Below, in pieces: positions 27,787 through 36,072 of a stretch of 64,000 nt of DNA. The position numbers were made by a program, and so were the translations under genes. How positions within the stretch are numbered: the stretch's first letter is position 1; each line of letters opens with the position of its first letter. The notes below the pieces were generated by a model that saw only the letters and a program-made list of their open reading frames with translations, did no database searches and had not been told where the DNA came from. The stretch lies in assembly GCA_002483135.1 (NCBI GenBank), contig DLHI01000035.1, forward strand, positions 184,448 through 248,447. Direction: 5' to 3'. The stretch is from Hyphomonadaceae bacterium UBA7672. Its GTDB lineage: Bacteria > Pseudomonadota > Alphaproteobacteria > Caulobacterales > Hyphomonadaceae.

Positions 27787-28619
27787 TGCGGCGACGTGTA
27801 CGTGGTGAGGAAGGCAGTCGCAGCCAGAACGCCACCGATCAGGAGGATTTCGGCCGTCATGGACCGCCTTAGCGCCGCCAGTGACCGACCATCTTCGCTC
27901 GCGAGGTCAGGCGTCAGTCGAAGCTTGTTGAAGGCCGCCAACGCCAGCACGGAGGATGCGATGAGCACCTTGAGCGCCAGAACCTGTGCGTATGGCGTGA
28001 TCCAGTCCGGACGGTTGAAGTTCACGAGTGTCAGGATCAGCGCCACCCCCGCGATCAGCAGGACCGCAACGATTGCCAGCGCTTGTCGGCTGAATTTTCT
28101 GATCAGCTGGGCGAAAGCGGCCGCTTCAATCGCCTTGCTGGCGGGGAGCAGCAACAGGATCGCGCCAAGCCACCAGGCCGCAGCGCCGACGTGAATCCAT
28201 GCTGTAGCGCTTGCCGCGAGGTTGTACGACGCGGCATGGCCGTTCACGGCGAAGGACGCGAGCAGAGCCAGTCCCCCAACGGCTGGGATGGCGCCGCCCA
28301 GCAACGTCGATCCTGCGAACGCCAGCAGCACGGCTCCGCCGCAAACCTGCAAGGCGGCTGCAAGGCCGGTGGGTGACTCCACAATCGCCGACATGGTAGG
28401 CTCGCTGAAATCTCCGCCCAGTCGGAAAATCAGGACAAGAAGCGCAGCACCGGAAGAGAGGATCGCCACGCCGCCAGCGAACCGCGTGATCCTCCGCGCA
28501 CCCGAGCGTGCAGGACCCAGCTGCTCGCCGAGGCTGGCCGCAGCCAAGGCGACGCCAGCGCTGGCAAATGCGCTGGCGTAAAGCAAAAGCTTGGCTGCTG
28601 CGGCCAGGACCTCGAGCAT
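27780..28619 (-). CDS. copD: CopD family copper resistance membrane protein (copy A)
   Basis: A 279-residue inner-membrane protein with about eight hydrophobic segments and the CopD/YcnJ pattern: WIHVGAAAWWLGAILLLLPA, LIRKFSRQALAIVAVLLIAGVALILTL, YAQVLALKVLIASSVLALAAFNKLRLTP. CopD with CopC moves copper across the inner membrane or takes part in periplasmic copper handling. Its start overlaps the copC stop (TGATG). It is a close paralogue of the gene at 44286-45125. Confidence 0.9.
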   Translation of the reverse strand: MLEVLAAAAKLLLYASAFASAGVALAAASLGEQLGPARSGARRITRFAGGVAILSSGAALLVLIFRLGGDFSEPTMSAIVESPTGLAAALQVCGGAVLLAFAGSTLLGGAIPAVGGLALLASFAVNGHAASYNLAASATAWIHVGAAAWWLGAILLLLPASKAIEAAAFAQLIRKFSRQALAIVAVLLIAGVALILTLVNFNRPDWITPYAQVLALKVLIASSVLALAAFNKLRLTPDLASEDGRSLAALRRSMTAEILLIGGVLAATAFLTTYTSPHA

Positions 28620-29020
28620 CAGTGATGGTCGTGGTCTTTGGCCGGTGGCGGCGAAGATGGCGTCGCGCCGGGTTTGATCACGATGATGATCGATCCCTCA
28701 ATTGGATGGCCATCCTTCGAGAGCGCCTTCCACTTGATCTCGTTGCGGCCGGTCGCGAGCTTCGGATCATGCACCATGAAGCTGGTCGAACTGCCCGACG
28801 GCATGAAATCCAGCTTGCGTTCGGGTTTGCCCGGCTCGATGAGGATGATCGATGTAACCCGTGCGGCCTCATTGAAGTTGATCGTGATCTCGGCGGGCGA
28901 GGCGGCGAGAATCGAACCGCTGGCGGGGACTGTGTTCTTGACGGTCGAGTGGGCGAGCGCCGGGGCAGCTGCCAGCGCCATCACCGCACCAACCATAAGT
29001 GTTCGGGAGTATCTGATCAT
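28619..29020 (-). CDS. copC: CopC domain periplasmic copper-binding protein (copy A)
   Basis: A 133-residue protein with a signal peptide ending at LAHS. As in CopC, mature residue 1 is the His used for copper binding. Conserved parts are HSTVKNTVPASGSI, ITINFNEAAR and WKALSKDGHPIEGSI, with the DGH motif. A C-terminal PPAKDHDHH tail adds metal-binding histidines. Counting by eye, it differs from copy B at about 15 of 133 positions, mostly in the signal peptide. Start overlaps the mbnH stop. Confidence 0.92.
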   Translation of the reverse strand: MIRYSRTLMVGAVMALAAAPALAHSTVKNTVPASGSILAASPAEITINFNEAARVTSIILIEPGKPERKLDFMPSGSSTSFMVHDPKLATGRNEIKWKALSKDGHPIEGSIIIVIKPGATPSSPPPAKDHDHH

Positions 29021-30228
29021 GGCGTCGATCCTTTTTGCCAGGGGTCGGAGAGTTTCGGGTTTTTCAAGAAGTCCTCGTCGGTGAACGAGCGGAGGAAGGC
29101 GATAATATCCGCGCGCTCCTGTGCCGACATTTCGAAGCCGGGCACGAAGGAGCTCTTGAGTGGATTGTCGCGGCCTATGCCCGCATTTGGGCCGGTGGCA
29201 ATGGTTCGCCCGCCAGCTGCGTAGTGGTCCAGCACTTCGTCCAGGGTCGCAATAGAACCGTCATGCATGTAGGGCGCGGTCACGGCGATGTTGCGCAGGC
29301 TGGGCGCTTTGAAACGGCCCATGTCCTCTGGCCGTCCGGTCAGTTCAGCGACGCCCGTGTTATGCGCTGGATACGCGCCATTGCCATCGATGTTGTAGAG
29401 CCCGGTATTGTGGAACGCGATCTCGGGGTGCGGCGCGCGTGCATGAATGACGTTGTCGCTCATGTTGAAATTGTTGTGGCAGTGATGGCACTCGAATTTC
29501 TCGGAAAAGAACAGCGCCTCTCCGCGGATCGCCGAGTCGGAGATCGCATCGACATCGCCGGCGTAGCGATAGCGATCATATGGCGAGTTAACGGAGATGA
29601 TCGTGCGCTGGAACGCCGACAGCGCACGGACGACAGTTGCGAGGCTGATATCGCCGCCCATGTCGGGGAATGCCTTGGGGAAGAGGTCGCGATAGATGGG
29701 CTCGGCCTTGAGGCGACTTACGAGTTCTGCGTCGAGCCCTGCCATTCCCATCTCGACAGGTTCCTGGCCGACGAGCGGGACGAGCGCTTGCTGTTCCAGC
29801 GAGTGAAGCAGCGGGTTGGCCCATGTGAGGACCGGCGCATAGGCGACATTCGCCAGCGACATGGAATTGCGCGGCGTGAACTGACCCGTAACGCCGGGCG
29901 ACACCGGAAGACCGTCCGTGAACGCCAGCTCCTGCTTGTGGCAGCTCGCGCAGGATTTCGTTTTGTCGGCTGAAAGCCGCACATCATAAAAGAGGCGCCG
30001 CCCCAACTCGGCTTTGGCGGCATTGAGCCGGTTGGAGGCGGGTTCGAGGGGAGGCGGCGTCCAGTCGGGAAGCCCCAGATCATAAGCGATCGGAACGAGA
30101 GCGGGCGCCAGCGGGGAGGAAGCTGGCGCCGCCGCCGGCGAAGCCATCGACGCGGATTGATCGGTTCCGGATGCGCAGCCGGAGAGGATCACGGCATAGG
30201 CCGCTGTCGCTAGCAGTCGCCGGATCAT
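29017..30228 (-). CDS. mbnH: MbnH-type di-heme MauG-like enzyme (copy A)
   Basis: A 403-residue lipoprotein (LSGC at residue 18) of the bacterial cytochrome c peroxidase/MauG family, in the di-heme group paired with MbnP. Two c-type heme motifs: CASCH at 93-97 and CHHCH at 247-251. In the studied Methylosinus pair, MbnH oxidises a tryptophan of MbnP to kynurenine, creating a copper site. Here it lies directly behind mbnP, with stop and start separated by one base. An upstream in-frame extension is rejected because it runs into mbnP. Confidence 0.9.
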   Translation of the reverse strand: MIRRLLATAAYAVILSGCASGTDQSASMASPAAAPASSPLAPALVPIAYDLGLPDWTPPPLEPASNRLNAAKAELGRRLFYDVRLSADKTKSCASCHKQELAFTDGLPVSPGVTGQFTPRNSMSLANVAYAPVLTWANPLLHSLEQQALVPLVGQEPVEMGMAGLDAELVSRLKAEPIYRDLFPKAFPDMGGDISLATVVRALSAFQRTIISVNSPYDRYRYAGDVDAISDSAIRGEALFFSEKFECHHCHNNFNMSDNVIHARAPHPEIAFHNTGLYNIDGNGAYPAHNTGVAELTGRPEDMGRFKAPSLRNIAVTAPYMHDGSIATLDEVLDHYAAGGRTIATGPNAGIGRDNPLKSSFVPGFEMSAQERADIIAFLRSFTDEDFLKNPKLSDPWQKGSTP

Positions 30229-30229
30229 G

Positions 30230-31144
30230 TCAGCTCGCCTTCGCGAAGTGCTGGCCGGCTGAAGGCTTGCCCCTGAAGGCGAGACCGAGACGGTCCATGA
30301 TGGCGATGCAGTCATCGTCGTTCGTGAACGACATGCAGCCGGACGCGGAGTTGGGCGCGTTCACCGTGATGTCCGTTGCAGCGAGCAGTTCTCCCAGATC
30401 CAGAACGACCTTCTGCCGTGCAACGTCAAAGCCATCGATCCGGTAAGTGGGCCTGTTCGCATTCGTGCAGGGTGAGGACGGCGGCGTCGTCGGCGAGCCT
30501 TCGCCGCAATCGGTAGATCCGAGGTGGATCGAGAATCCCGACGCAGCCATGCCGGCCATTCCCTGCATGGCCGGCTGGGCGGTCGCGGATGACTTGTTGG
30601 CCGTGTCGAAGTCGATCGTCGTGAATTTGTAACCGATCCGCCATGGCCAGGTGAGTCCGCTATAGTTGAGCGGCGCCGCTGCGAGGGTCGGGTCCTTATG
30701 GTTGAGATCGAATGGTACGCCGATCTCGAACACGACGCCCTTGTAGTTCCCGGCCGGAGCCGTCCCGCGGATAGCCATATTCATCGGCGCATTGCCGTTG
30801 CAGTTGCCGGTGGCGTTCTCGAAGTCGAGCAGGGCGACCTTGTCGTTCTGCCACTGATCGTCTGGCGTCAGCGTGAGCGGAACTTCGCGCCCGTCGGACG
30901 CGATCAGACGGACTTCGCTTACGTAGATACGGAAATCCTGTAGCATCAGCGTCGCTTTGGACGTGCCGACGTTGGCGTAGCTCTCGCCGCAACGCGCGGG
31001 CTGACCGTTGATGCGGGCGTCGAAGTTTATCGTGATGGGGGCGCCGGATGCACCGTCTGCCATTGAAGTGGCGCAGGCAGACAAGCCAAGCGTTAGCGCA
31101 AGGGCGGAGGCGGACAGAAGTCGCCCACAAGAGGAGGAAAGCAT
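30230..31144 (-). CDS. mbnP: MbnP-type four-Cys copper protein (copy A)
   Basis: A 304-residue lipoprotein (lipobox LSAC at 21-24) of the metallo-mystery pair family. Conserved features are FDARINGQPARCGESY, DFRIYVSEVRLI, LLDFENATGNCNG, and a WPW motif (W166, W168) before RIGYKFTTIDFD. Mature cysteines are at 52, 115, 213, 226, 270 and 279. In the characterised homologue a Trp is converted to kynurenine by MbnH for copper binding; one Trp of WPW is the obvious candidate here (inference). It is paired with mbnH. Confidence 0.92.
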   Translation of the reverse strand: MLSSSCGRLLSASALALTLGLSACATSMADGASGAPITINFDARINGQPARCGESYANVGTSKATLMLQDFRIYVSEVRLIASDGREVPLTLTPDDQWQNDKVALLDFENATGNCNGNAPMNMAIRGTAPAGNYKGVVFEIGVPFDLNHKDPTLAAAPLNYSGLTWPWRIGYKFTTIDFDTANKSSATAQPAMQGMAGMAASGFSIHLGSTDCGEGSPTTPPSSPCTNANRPTYRIDGFDVARQKVVLDLGELLAATDITVNAPNSASGCMSFTNDDDCIAIMDRLGLAFRGKPSAGQHFAKAS

Positions 31145-31224
31145 GAGTTCATGACCTGAATATGCATGTCGATGCGCGAGCCCGCGCAGTCGGACAGGCA
31201 GGCTTACGCCCGCCGCGAAGCAGT

Positions 31225-31626
31225 TCAGATCAGGCTTGGAGGACCGGTCGCCGGCGGCGGGGGCGCAGGAAGGTCGCGACCTGGCTGCACGTAAGCCGGC
31301 GCAGGCAGCTCAACTTGCCGGGAAAGGGCCTCGAACGGGATGGCCACTGCCGACGGTGGAGTGGACATCGCCGGCCCGGCCGCAAACGCGCATGGCGGCT
31401 GATCGGTCTTCCCTCCGGAACGCTTCTTGAGCGGAACATCCGCAAGATCAACCAGTTCGCCAGTGTCGAGGTTGAGGGCAGACGCCGACCGCGCGTGTGC
31501 ATCGCACAGCTGCATCACCACGAAGCGCCCGTCGGGCGTATCGGCTGCCGCCAGCATGTACCCGCCCGGCACGAGCGAGCGCACAAGGACGGCGAGAAGC
31601 GCTAAGGCGCCTAGCTGCCTACCCAT
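31225..31626 (-). CDS. DUF2946-like exported protein (copy A)
   Basis: A 133-residue protein with an N-terminal hydrophobic segment (LGALALLAVLVRSLVPGGYM), then VVMQLCDAH, a Lys/Pro loop, PPCAFAAGPA and a Pro-rich tail ending ATGPPSLI. This is the DUF2946 pattern (VPxGxM ... C ... CPFA), found beside copper and TonB genes. The MGRQ start at 31626 is chosen because copy B has no ATG for the longer form starting at 31659. It lies 80 bases upstream of mbnP. Confidence 0.78.
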   Translation of the reverse strand: MGRQLGALALLAVLVRSLVPGGYMLAAADTPDGRFVVMQLCDAHARSASALNLDTGELVDLADVPLKKRSGGKTDQPPCAFAAGPAMSTPPSAVAIPFEALSRQVELPAPAYVQPGRDLPAPPPPATGPPSLI

Positions 31627-31849
31627 GCTACGTGCCCAAGCGAGAATGCGCGCCTCCATTGCGAAAAGGATACGCCCTTTCGCCCGGACGCCGCAAGGCT
31701 GCGCCGCTGCGGCGCGATTCACACATTGGTGTCGGAAGCGCCAGGGTGTCGAAAGCGCGAGCCGAAGCGGAGATGGCGGCGCGGATCTGCGAAGTTTTGT
31801 TGGAATGGCTGCACGGCTCTTTGCGGCTGCCGCCTTGGACAGTGAGCCA

Positions 31850-33760
31850 TCAATTCGAAACCGGCAGCCCATCCTTCCGTCGAACTGCAAGAACAGATGG
31901 TCTCGGCGGCGCCGAGGCGTTGAAATCTGGCCAGCGAGTGCCTGGCGTTTCGAACGTTGCGCCATCGGTGTCACCAGGATGCTGGACCGCAATGAACAGA
32001 GTGGTTCCATCCGACGAGAACCGCGGGCCGCAGACTTCAGCGCCCGCTGGGGCGCGGAAGAACGCGCGCGATAGTCCGCGCTCCCCGCCGTCTGTGCCCA
32101 TCGACCAGAGGCCGTCGGCAGCGCCGGTGTCGTCATTGCCGTCAGTTGCGATCCAGAGATTTCCAGCGGGATCAACCGCAACGTTGTCGGGTGAGCCAAA
32201 CCAGCCATTTTCGCTGATGGCCGGATTCCAGGTCGTCTGGTCTTTCACCGGATCGCCACACAGAACGAGGACCTCCCAGCGTGACGTCGTGGAAGCGAAA
32301 TCGCCATTGGGCTCTATGATTTCGATGATGTGGCCGGTCCGGTTATTGGCGCGAGGATTGGCGGCGTTGACCTGATCGGCCTTGCGGTCAGAGTTGTTCG
32401 TCAGTGTGAGATAGGCGCGGCCCGTCTTCGGGTTGGGTTCGAAGTCTTCCGGGCGGTCCATCGGCGTGGCGCCGAGCAGGTCAGCGGCGCGGCGTGTTTC
32501 GATCAGGACGTCGGCCTGGGAGTTGAAGCCATTCGCCGGAATCAGCGGCCCTTGGCCAAAGATGAGAGGGAGCCAGTGAACGACCCCATCGGCGTCGAAG
32601 CGAGCGACGTGCAACGTGCCTTCATCAAGCAAAGCCATGTTCCAGGCGCGATCTTCGGGACGCCATGCCTTGGTTGATACGAACTTGTACGCGTACTCGA
32701 AGCGCTGATCGTCGCCGCAATAGACGACGATGCGTCCATCCGGAGCGATGGCGCTCTCGCAGCCCTCATGCTTGAACCGGCCCAACGCGGTGCGCTTTCT
32801 TGGCGTCGATGCGGGGTCTAGGATATCCACCTCAACGACCCAGCCGAAACGATTTGCTTCGTTCGGCTCCTGCCCAACATCAAACCGTGAAATGTGACGC
32901 CACCAGCCATACCACCCGCCTGGAATCCCCATGCGCTTGTAGTTGGCTGCTTCGGGGTGGTTGTCCGAGAGTTTGCCGCCGAAGCAGCCATTGATGTTCT
33001 CCTCCGACATCAGATAGGTGCCCCACGGCGTGATGCCGCCCGCGCAATTGTTCATCGTACCGAGGACGCGGCGACCGGTTGCATCTGCGCTTGTTTGCAG
33101 GCGCGGATGCCCGGCGGCGGGGCCGGTGATTTCCATCGGCGTGTCGGCGGTAATCCGACGGTTGTGGCGGCTGTCGGTGCGGACCGCCCATGCGCCGCCA
33201 CGGCGAACGACTTCGATGATCGAACCGCCATGAGCGGCAATTTCGGTTTCGCAGATGTCCTTTGTGATCTCAGGACCGTTTCCGGAGGCGAGGCCCGGGA
33301 ACATCAACCGGGTTGTCGTATACTCGTGGTTGACGCACAGCAGGGCGCGTTCATCGAACCCGCGTTCACTTGGCAGCGGCCAGTAGCCAATGAAGTCGTT
33401 GTTGTAGCCGAATTGGCGTCTTTGCTTCGCGGCGCTCTGGCTCGTTGGGGCGAAGGGCGGGGAGTCGGGGAAGATCGGGTCGCCCCAGCGGATCAGAACC
33501 TGCGCCTCGTATTCCGGCGGAACATGGTGCGTGCCATCGGAGCCGCGCGCGATCTCAGTGAATCGGTGGGTTGTCATTGTTGACGCAGAGGGTGTTGCGC
33601 AAGCAGCCAGACCGCCTAGCGCAGTCAGGCCGGCGCCGGACCGCAACAGGTCGCGTCGTGAAAGTCGCTCATGGGCGATATCGGCAAGCGAGCGAATGCC
33701 ATCAGTCGCGCGCGGGTTCGTTGCATTGTTTTCTGAGTCGTCAATCATGTCTTGCTGCAC
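31850..33760 (-). CDS. phoX: PhoX family alkaline phosphatase
   Basis: A 636-residue DUF839/PhoX protein with a twin-arginine signal (SRRDLLRSGAGLTALGGL). PhoX enzymes hydrolyse phosphate esters in the periplasm using calcium and iron. Conserved parts are LLCVNHEYT near residue 140, NNCAGGITPWGTYLMSEEN, GRFKHEGCE, YCGDDQRFEYAYKFVS and FEPNPKTGRAYLTLTN. It follows the DUF3299 gene with no gap, so it belongs to the Zur-box operon. Phosphate control is the usual case, so zinc control would be unusual. Confidence 0.92.
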   Translation of the reverse strand: MQQDMIDDSENNATNPRATDGIRSLADIAHERLSRRDLLRSGAGLTALGGLAACATPSASTMTTHRFTEIARGSDGTHHVPPEYEAQVLIRWGDPIFPDSPPFAPTSQSAAKQRRQFGYNNDFIGYWPLPSERGFDERALLCVNHEYTTTRLMFPGLASGNGPEITKDICETEIAAHGGSIIEVVRRGGAWAVRTDSRHNRRITADTPMEITGPAAGHPRLQTSADATGRRVLGTMNNCAGGITPWGTYLMSEENINGCFGGKLSDNHPEAANYKRMGIPGGWYGWWRHISRFDVGQEPNEANRFGWVVEVDILDPASTPRKRTALGRFKHEGCESAIAPDGRIVVYCGDDQRFEYAYKFVSTKAWRPEDRAWNMALLDEGTLHVARFDADGVVHWLPLIFGQGPLIPANGFNSQADVLIETRRAADLLGATPMDRPEDFEPNPKTGRAYLTLTNNSDRKADQVNAANPRANNRTGHIIEIIEPNGDFASTTSRWEVLVLCGDPVKDQTTWNPAISENGWFGSPDNVAVDPAGNLWIATDGNDDTGAADGLWSMGTDGGERGLSRAFFRAPAGAEVCGPRFSSDGTTLFIAVQHPGDTDGATFETPGTRWPDFNASAPPRPSVLAVRRKDGLPVSN

Positions 33761-34513
33761 CTAGCGGCTTTCGTAGGGAGTCATCCTGGACAGGGTAAGC
33801 GTGTATGCCGCGCTTCCCACGTCATTTTCATGACGCTGAGTCTGCAATTGTCCCTCGACCCAGACCGGGCTCCACAGGTCGGCGATGGTTACGGGTTCTT
33901 TCGCACGCACAAAGACGATCTGGTTCGGTGGTGGTGGTGGTGTGTGCAGGCAGGCGCCGAAGTATGGAACGAGCAGAAATTCGCGGTAAGTCTTGTCAGA
34001 GCGGAAATCCAGTGGGACGACAAAACCCGGCAATTTTACGTTGAGATTGTTGAGATCGGCGACCGTGTTGAAGGTGCCGAGCTGGGGCATGTAGTCGAGC
34101 GAGCTGCCTTCGATGATTGCAGTCAGATCCTGCGTGCCGCTCGGGGCGTTCAGTTGGAATTGTCGGCCTAGAACCATCTTGTCGAGGTTGCTGTAGAACT
34201 CATCATAGAGTTTGGCGAGTTCTTCTTCCTCGCCTTCCGGCATGAGATCATCCCAGGTCAGCACCTCGATCGACCCATCGGGATTCCAGACAGGCTTTCG
34301 AGGAAGTTCCGCTGCTTCGGGGGATGCTTCTTCCGATTGAGACTGAGAAGTGGCGGGAGGAACCGCCCGCGTTGGCGCGGGCGTCTGGGACGCTGGCGCG
34401 GCCTCGCTCCTTGACGCTTGCGGTTGCGCTGGGGCGGGCGGAACAGGACCGCACGCCGTGAGCGCGCCGACCACAAGGAGGGGGAGGAGAGGGGGGCTCG
34501 CGCGAACCGTCAT
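33761..34513 (-). CDS. DUF3299 lipoprotein
   Basis: A 250-residue protein. A lipobox (GALTAC, Cys at 21) is followed by a long Pro/Ala/Ser-rich linker, then the DUF3299 domain from about residue 140: LPGFVVPLDF, PYFGACLHTPPPPPNQIVFV and WVEGQLQT. The Cys-His-Thr-Pro segment is a likely metal or redox site. The family is often encoded next to DUF2796 and metal transporters. It lies eight bases after the DUF2796 gene. Confidence 0.86.
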   Translation of the reverse strand: MTVRASPPLLPLLVVGALTACGPVPPAPAQPQASRSEAAPASQTPAPTRAVPPATSQSQSEEASPEAAELPRKPVWNPDGSIEVLTWDDLMPEGEEEELAKLYDEFYSNLDKMVLGRQFQLNAPSGTQDLTAIIEGSSLDYMPQLGTFNTVADLNNLNVKLPGFVVPLDFRSDKTYREFLLVPYFGACLHTPPPPPNQIVFVRAKEPVTIADLWSPVWVEGQLQTQRHENDVGSAAYTLTLSRMTPYESR

Positions 34514-34521
34514 GATAACTC

Positions 34522-35094
34522 CTAGCGCAGACGCAACAGAGTGTTGGCTCCCGTCAGCTTCCGAGCGAACTGCATGCTCGGGCCGAGCACTGTGACCTCC
34601 ACTGATATGATGGTCGGGAAAGTCGTCAGCACGGTTACGTCGACCGTGCTCACCGACTTCAGGGCAGAGCAGGTCAGCGCATAGGTCGCAATCACGTCCG
34701 TGTGGCCGTGATCTTCGCGCTCGGGATGATCGTCATCGTCGCGATCGTGGGGATGATCATTGCTGCCAAGGCCCTCGATCGTGGCGGAACGAGTCCCGCA
34801 TCCGGCGCTAGCCGGTAGGTTCACCACTGCCTGAGGCGTTTTGAGCTTTTCGCGAAGCTGAGCGAGCGCCTTCCTGTCTGCTGCGTCCTTCGGTTCGTGT
34901 TCAAATCCCGCGAGGTCATGAAGCGGCGCGGTGAACTCTATCGTGAGCGCTGTCTCCTCGATCACGAGCGATAGATTGGCCTTGCCGTGGACGTGGGGTT
35001 GGCCTTGCGGTGTTTCCGCCAGCGCGGCGGCGGGCAGGATTGCCGTCAGCGCAAGGCAAAGACCGGCGACGCCGATGGCCCCTTCGTCAGTCAC
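34522..35094 (-). CDS. ZrgA-like DUF2796 zinc-associated periplasmic protein
   Basis: A 190-residue exported protein (signal peptide to about residue 27, AALAET). QPHVHGKANLSLVIE opens the DUF2796 domain. A His/Asp-rich loop (residues about 111-131, HPHDRDDDDHPEREDHGH) can bind zinc, followed by YALTC. DUF2796 includes ZrgA, a zinc-regulated zinc-uptake protein. The GTG start at 35094 overlaps the merC stop as GTGA and places the signal peptide correctly. Confidence 0.85.
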   Translation of the reverse strand: MTDEGAIGVAGLCLALTAILPAAALAETPQGQPHVHGKANLSLVIEETALTIEFTAPLHDLAGFEHEPKDAADRKALAQLREKLKTPQAVVNLPASAGCGTRSATIEGLGSNDHPHDRDDDDHPEREDHGHTDVIATYALTCSALKSVSTVDVTVLTTFPTIISVEVTVLGPSMQFARKLTGANTLLRLR

Positions 35095-35477
35095 GGCTTG
35101 TCCCCGGAAGACGTGTGCCGATGCCCGGGGCGCAGCACATTCACGAGATGCGCACCCGCAAGCAGCAGCGCGCCCGTGACCGAAACGGGCGTTTCCAGAT
35201 CGTGGGAAGGAAACTCTGCAGCGCCAGCAATCAGAAGCATAAGTCCCATAGCGCCCATGACGCGCGCAGTTTGCGTCACGCCGGGGCGCACAAATGCGAG
35301 CATTGCAACTGGAAGAGCGAATGCGACGAAACCCCAGTGGACCCACTCTGCCTCGAATGCCGCCCCCAACATGGGCGCGAAGGATGTGAGCAGGGGCAGC
35401 GCCAGGCAGTGAGCCAGACACAGTGCGGACAGCCCGCAACCCGCAATATCCGCACGCTTGATCTGAAGTGTCGTCAC
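35091..35477 (-). CDS. MerC domain membrane protein
   Basis: A 128-residue membrane protein. The MerC motif CGLSALCLAHCLALPLL has the paired cysteines used for metal transfer in mercury transporters. Four hydrophobic segments follow, and the C-terminus has GHRHTSSGD. The GTG start at 35477 is chosen because a Shine-Dalgarno (GGAGA) lies 5-6 bases upstream. The longer ATG start at 35534 would put the Zur box inside the gene. As first gene behind a Zur box, zinc rather than mercury is the likelier ion. Confidence 0.82.
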   Translation of the reverse strand: MTTLQIKRADIAGCGLSALCLAHCLALPLLTSFAPMLGAAFEAEWVHWGFVAFALPVAMLAFVRPGVTQTARVMGAMGLMLLIAGAAEFPSHDLETPVSVTGALLLAGAHLVNVLRPGHRHTSSGDKP

Positions 35478-35498
35478 GGGTCTCTCCGATTGATTGCG

Positions 35499-35513
35499 TG
35501 TTATATTATAACA
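35499..35513 (-). promoter_or_regulatory. Zur box upstream of the merC-zrgA-DUF3299-phoX operon
   Basis: TGTTATATTATAACA is a perfect 7-1-7 palindrome located 21 bases upstream of the GTG start of merC. It matches the core of the alphaproteobacterial Zur operator (ATGTTATA-N-TATAACAT). Binding of zinc-loaded Zur would repress the operon, which contains a ZrgA-like zinc protein. Confidence 0.75.
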
Positions 35514-35686
35514 TCTTACATCCGCCTTTGCCATGGGCGTTCTGAATTTCCTCCAGGCTGAAGTGCATTTTCGTCGGTCAGACGCGGACGGTCAGTCCGT
35601 CTGCGAGAGCTTTGCGATGACCCCGCCAGGCGGGGCGTTTAGCCAGCAGAGCTGCATCTTGAGACATAAGGCCCCGGCGAGGGGGC

Positions 35687-35704
35687 TGGTGGGCCCGGCA
35701 GGAC
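35687..35704. repeat. Left attachment site of the genomic island
   Basis: TGGTGGGCCCGGCAGGAC is identical to the 3' end of tRNA-Ile (including CCA) at 61342-61359. To its left lies a GCCCC-N6-GGGGC hairpin (35671-35686) that could be the original terminator of the tRNA. This fits an island inserted at the tRNA 3' end, with this copy as the far end. Confidence 0.8.
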
Positions 35705-36072
35705 CAACAGAGACGAAAAAGTCTACAAATATAAGGGCAGTTCTTTCGACCGACCCTCAATGTACCATCAATTGTACCAACGCCCCTTCAGCTGCTCGTT
35801 GCCGTTGAATCGAGGTGTTGTTGAATCTTGCGCGGAAAGTGCAAAGGGCGGCCACTCAGCGATACTCCGGAAGGGGCTCGCAATTGTGGCTCCTCTGGGT
35901 CGGCGAGCAATGGCTCGGCGCAAGCCTCGACGTCTTGGCTGTCGACCTTCGCGGCGCCCGTAAAAAAGGGTATGTCTTGATCGCCAAGACGCCGGCCGCA
36001 TCCAACGACGCCAGTGGTGCGACGATTGCCCCTGCAAGATTATCCCACGCCCGCGCGGATACTCCTGATGAC
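35705..36072. other. Island left margin without genes
   Basis: No coding region is supported. It holds the motif GTACCATCAATTGTACCAAC at 35762-35781, an inverted/direct GTACCA repeat that recurs next to the other two att-like sites (51485-51504 and 61165-61206). It is probably an arm-type integrase or excisionase binding site. Confidence 0.6.

Larger units (their letters stand above)
27690..32360. repeat. Segmental duplication, copy A (chromosomal)
   Basis: About 4.7 kb whose sequence and gene order (DUF2946 remnant, copD, copC, mbnH, mbnP, DUF2946, 3' end of phoX) is repeated at about 44205-48841. Outside the right boundary, copy A continues into an intact phoX, while copy B stops abruptly within it after the shared GCGAGGATTG. 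The left boundary lies inside the DUF2946-like gene. Coordinates are by eye. Confidence 0.9.

Noticed and set aside
35499..35534. Longer MerC protein starting at 35534
   Set aside because: It would place the Zur-type palindrome in the coding sequence, and the GTG at 35477 has a good ribosome site.
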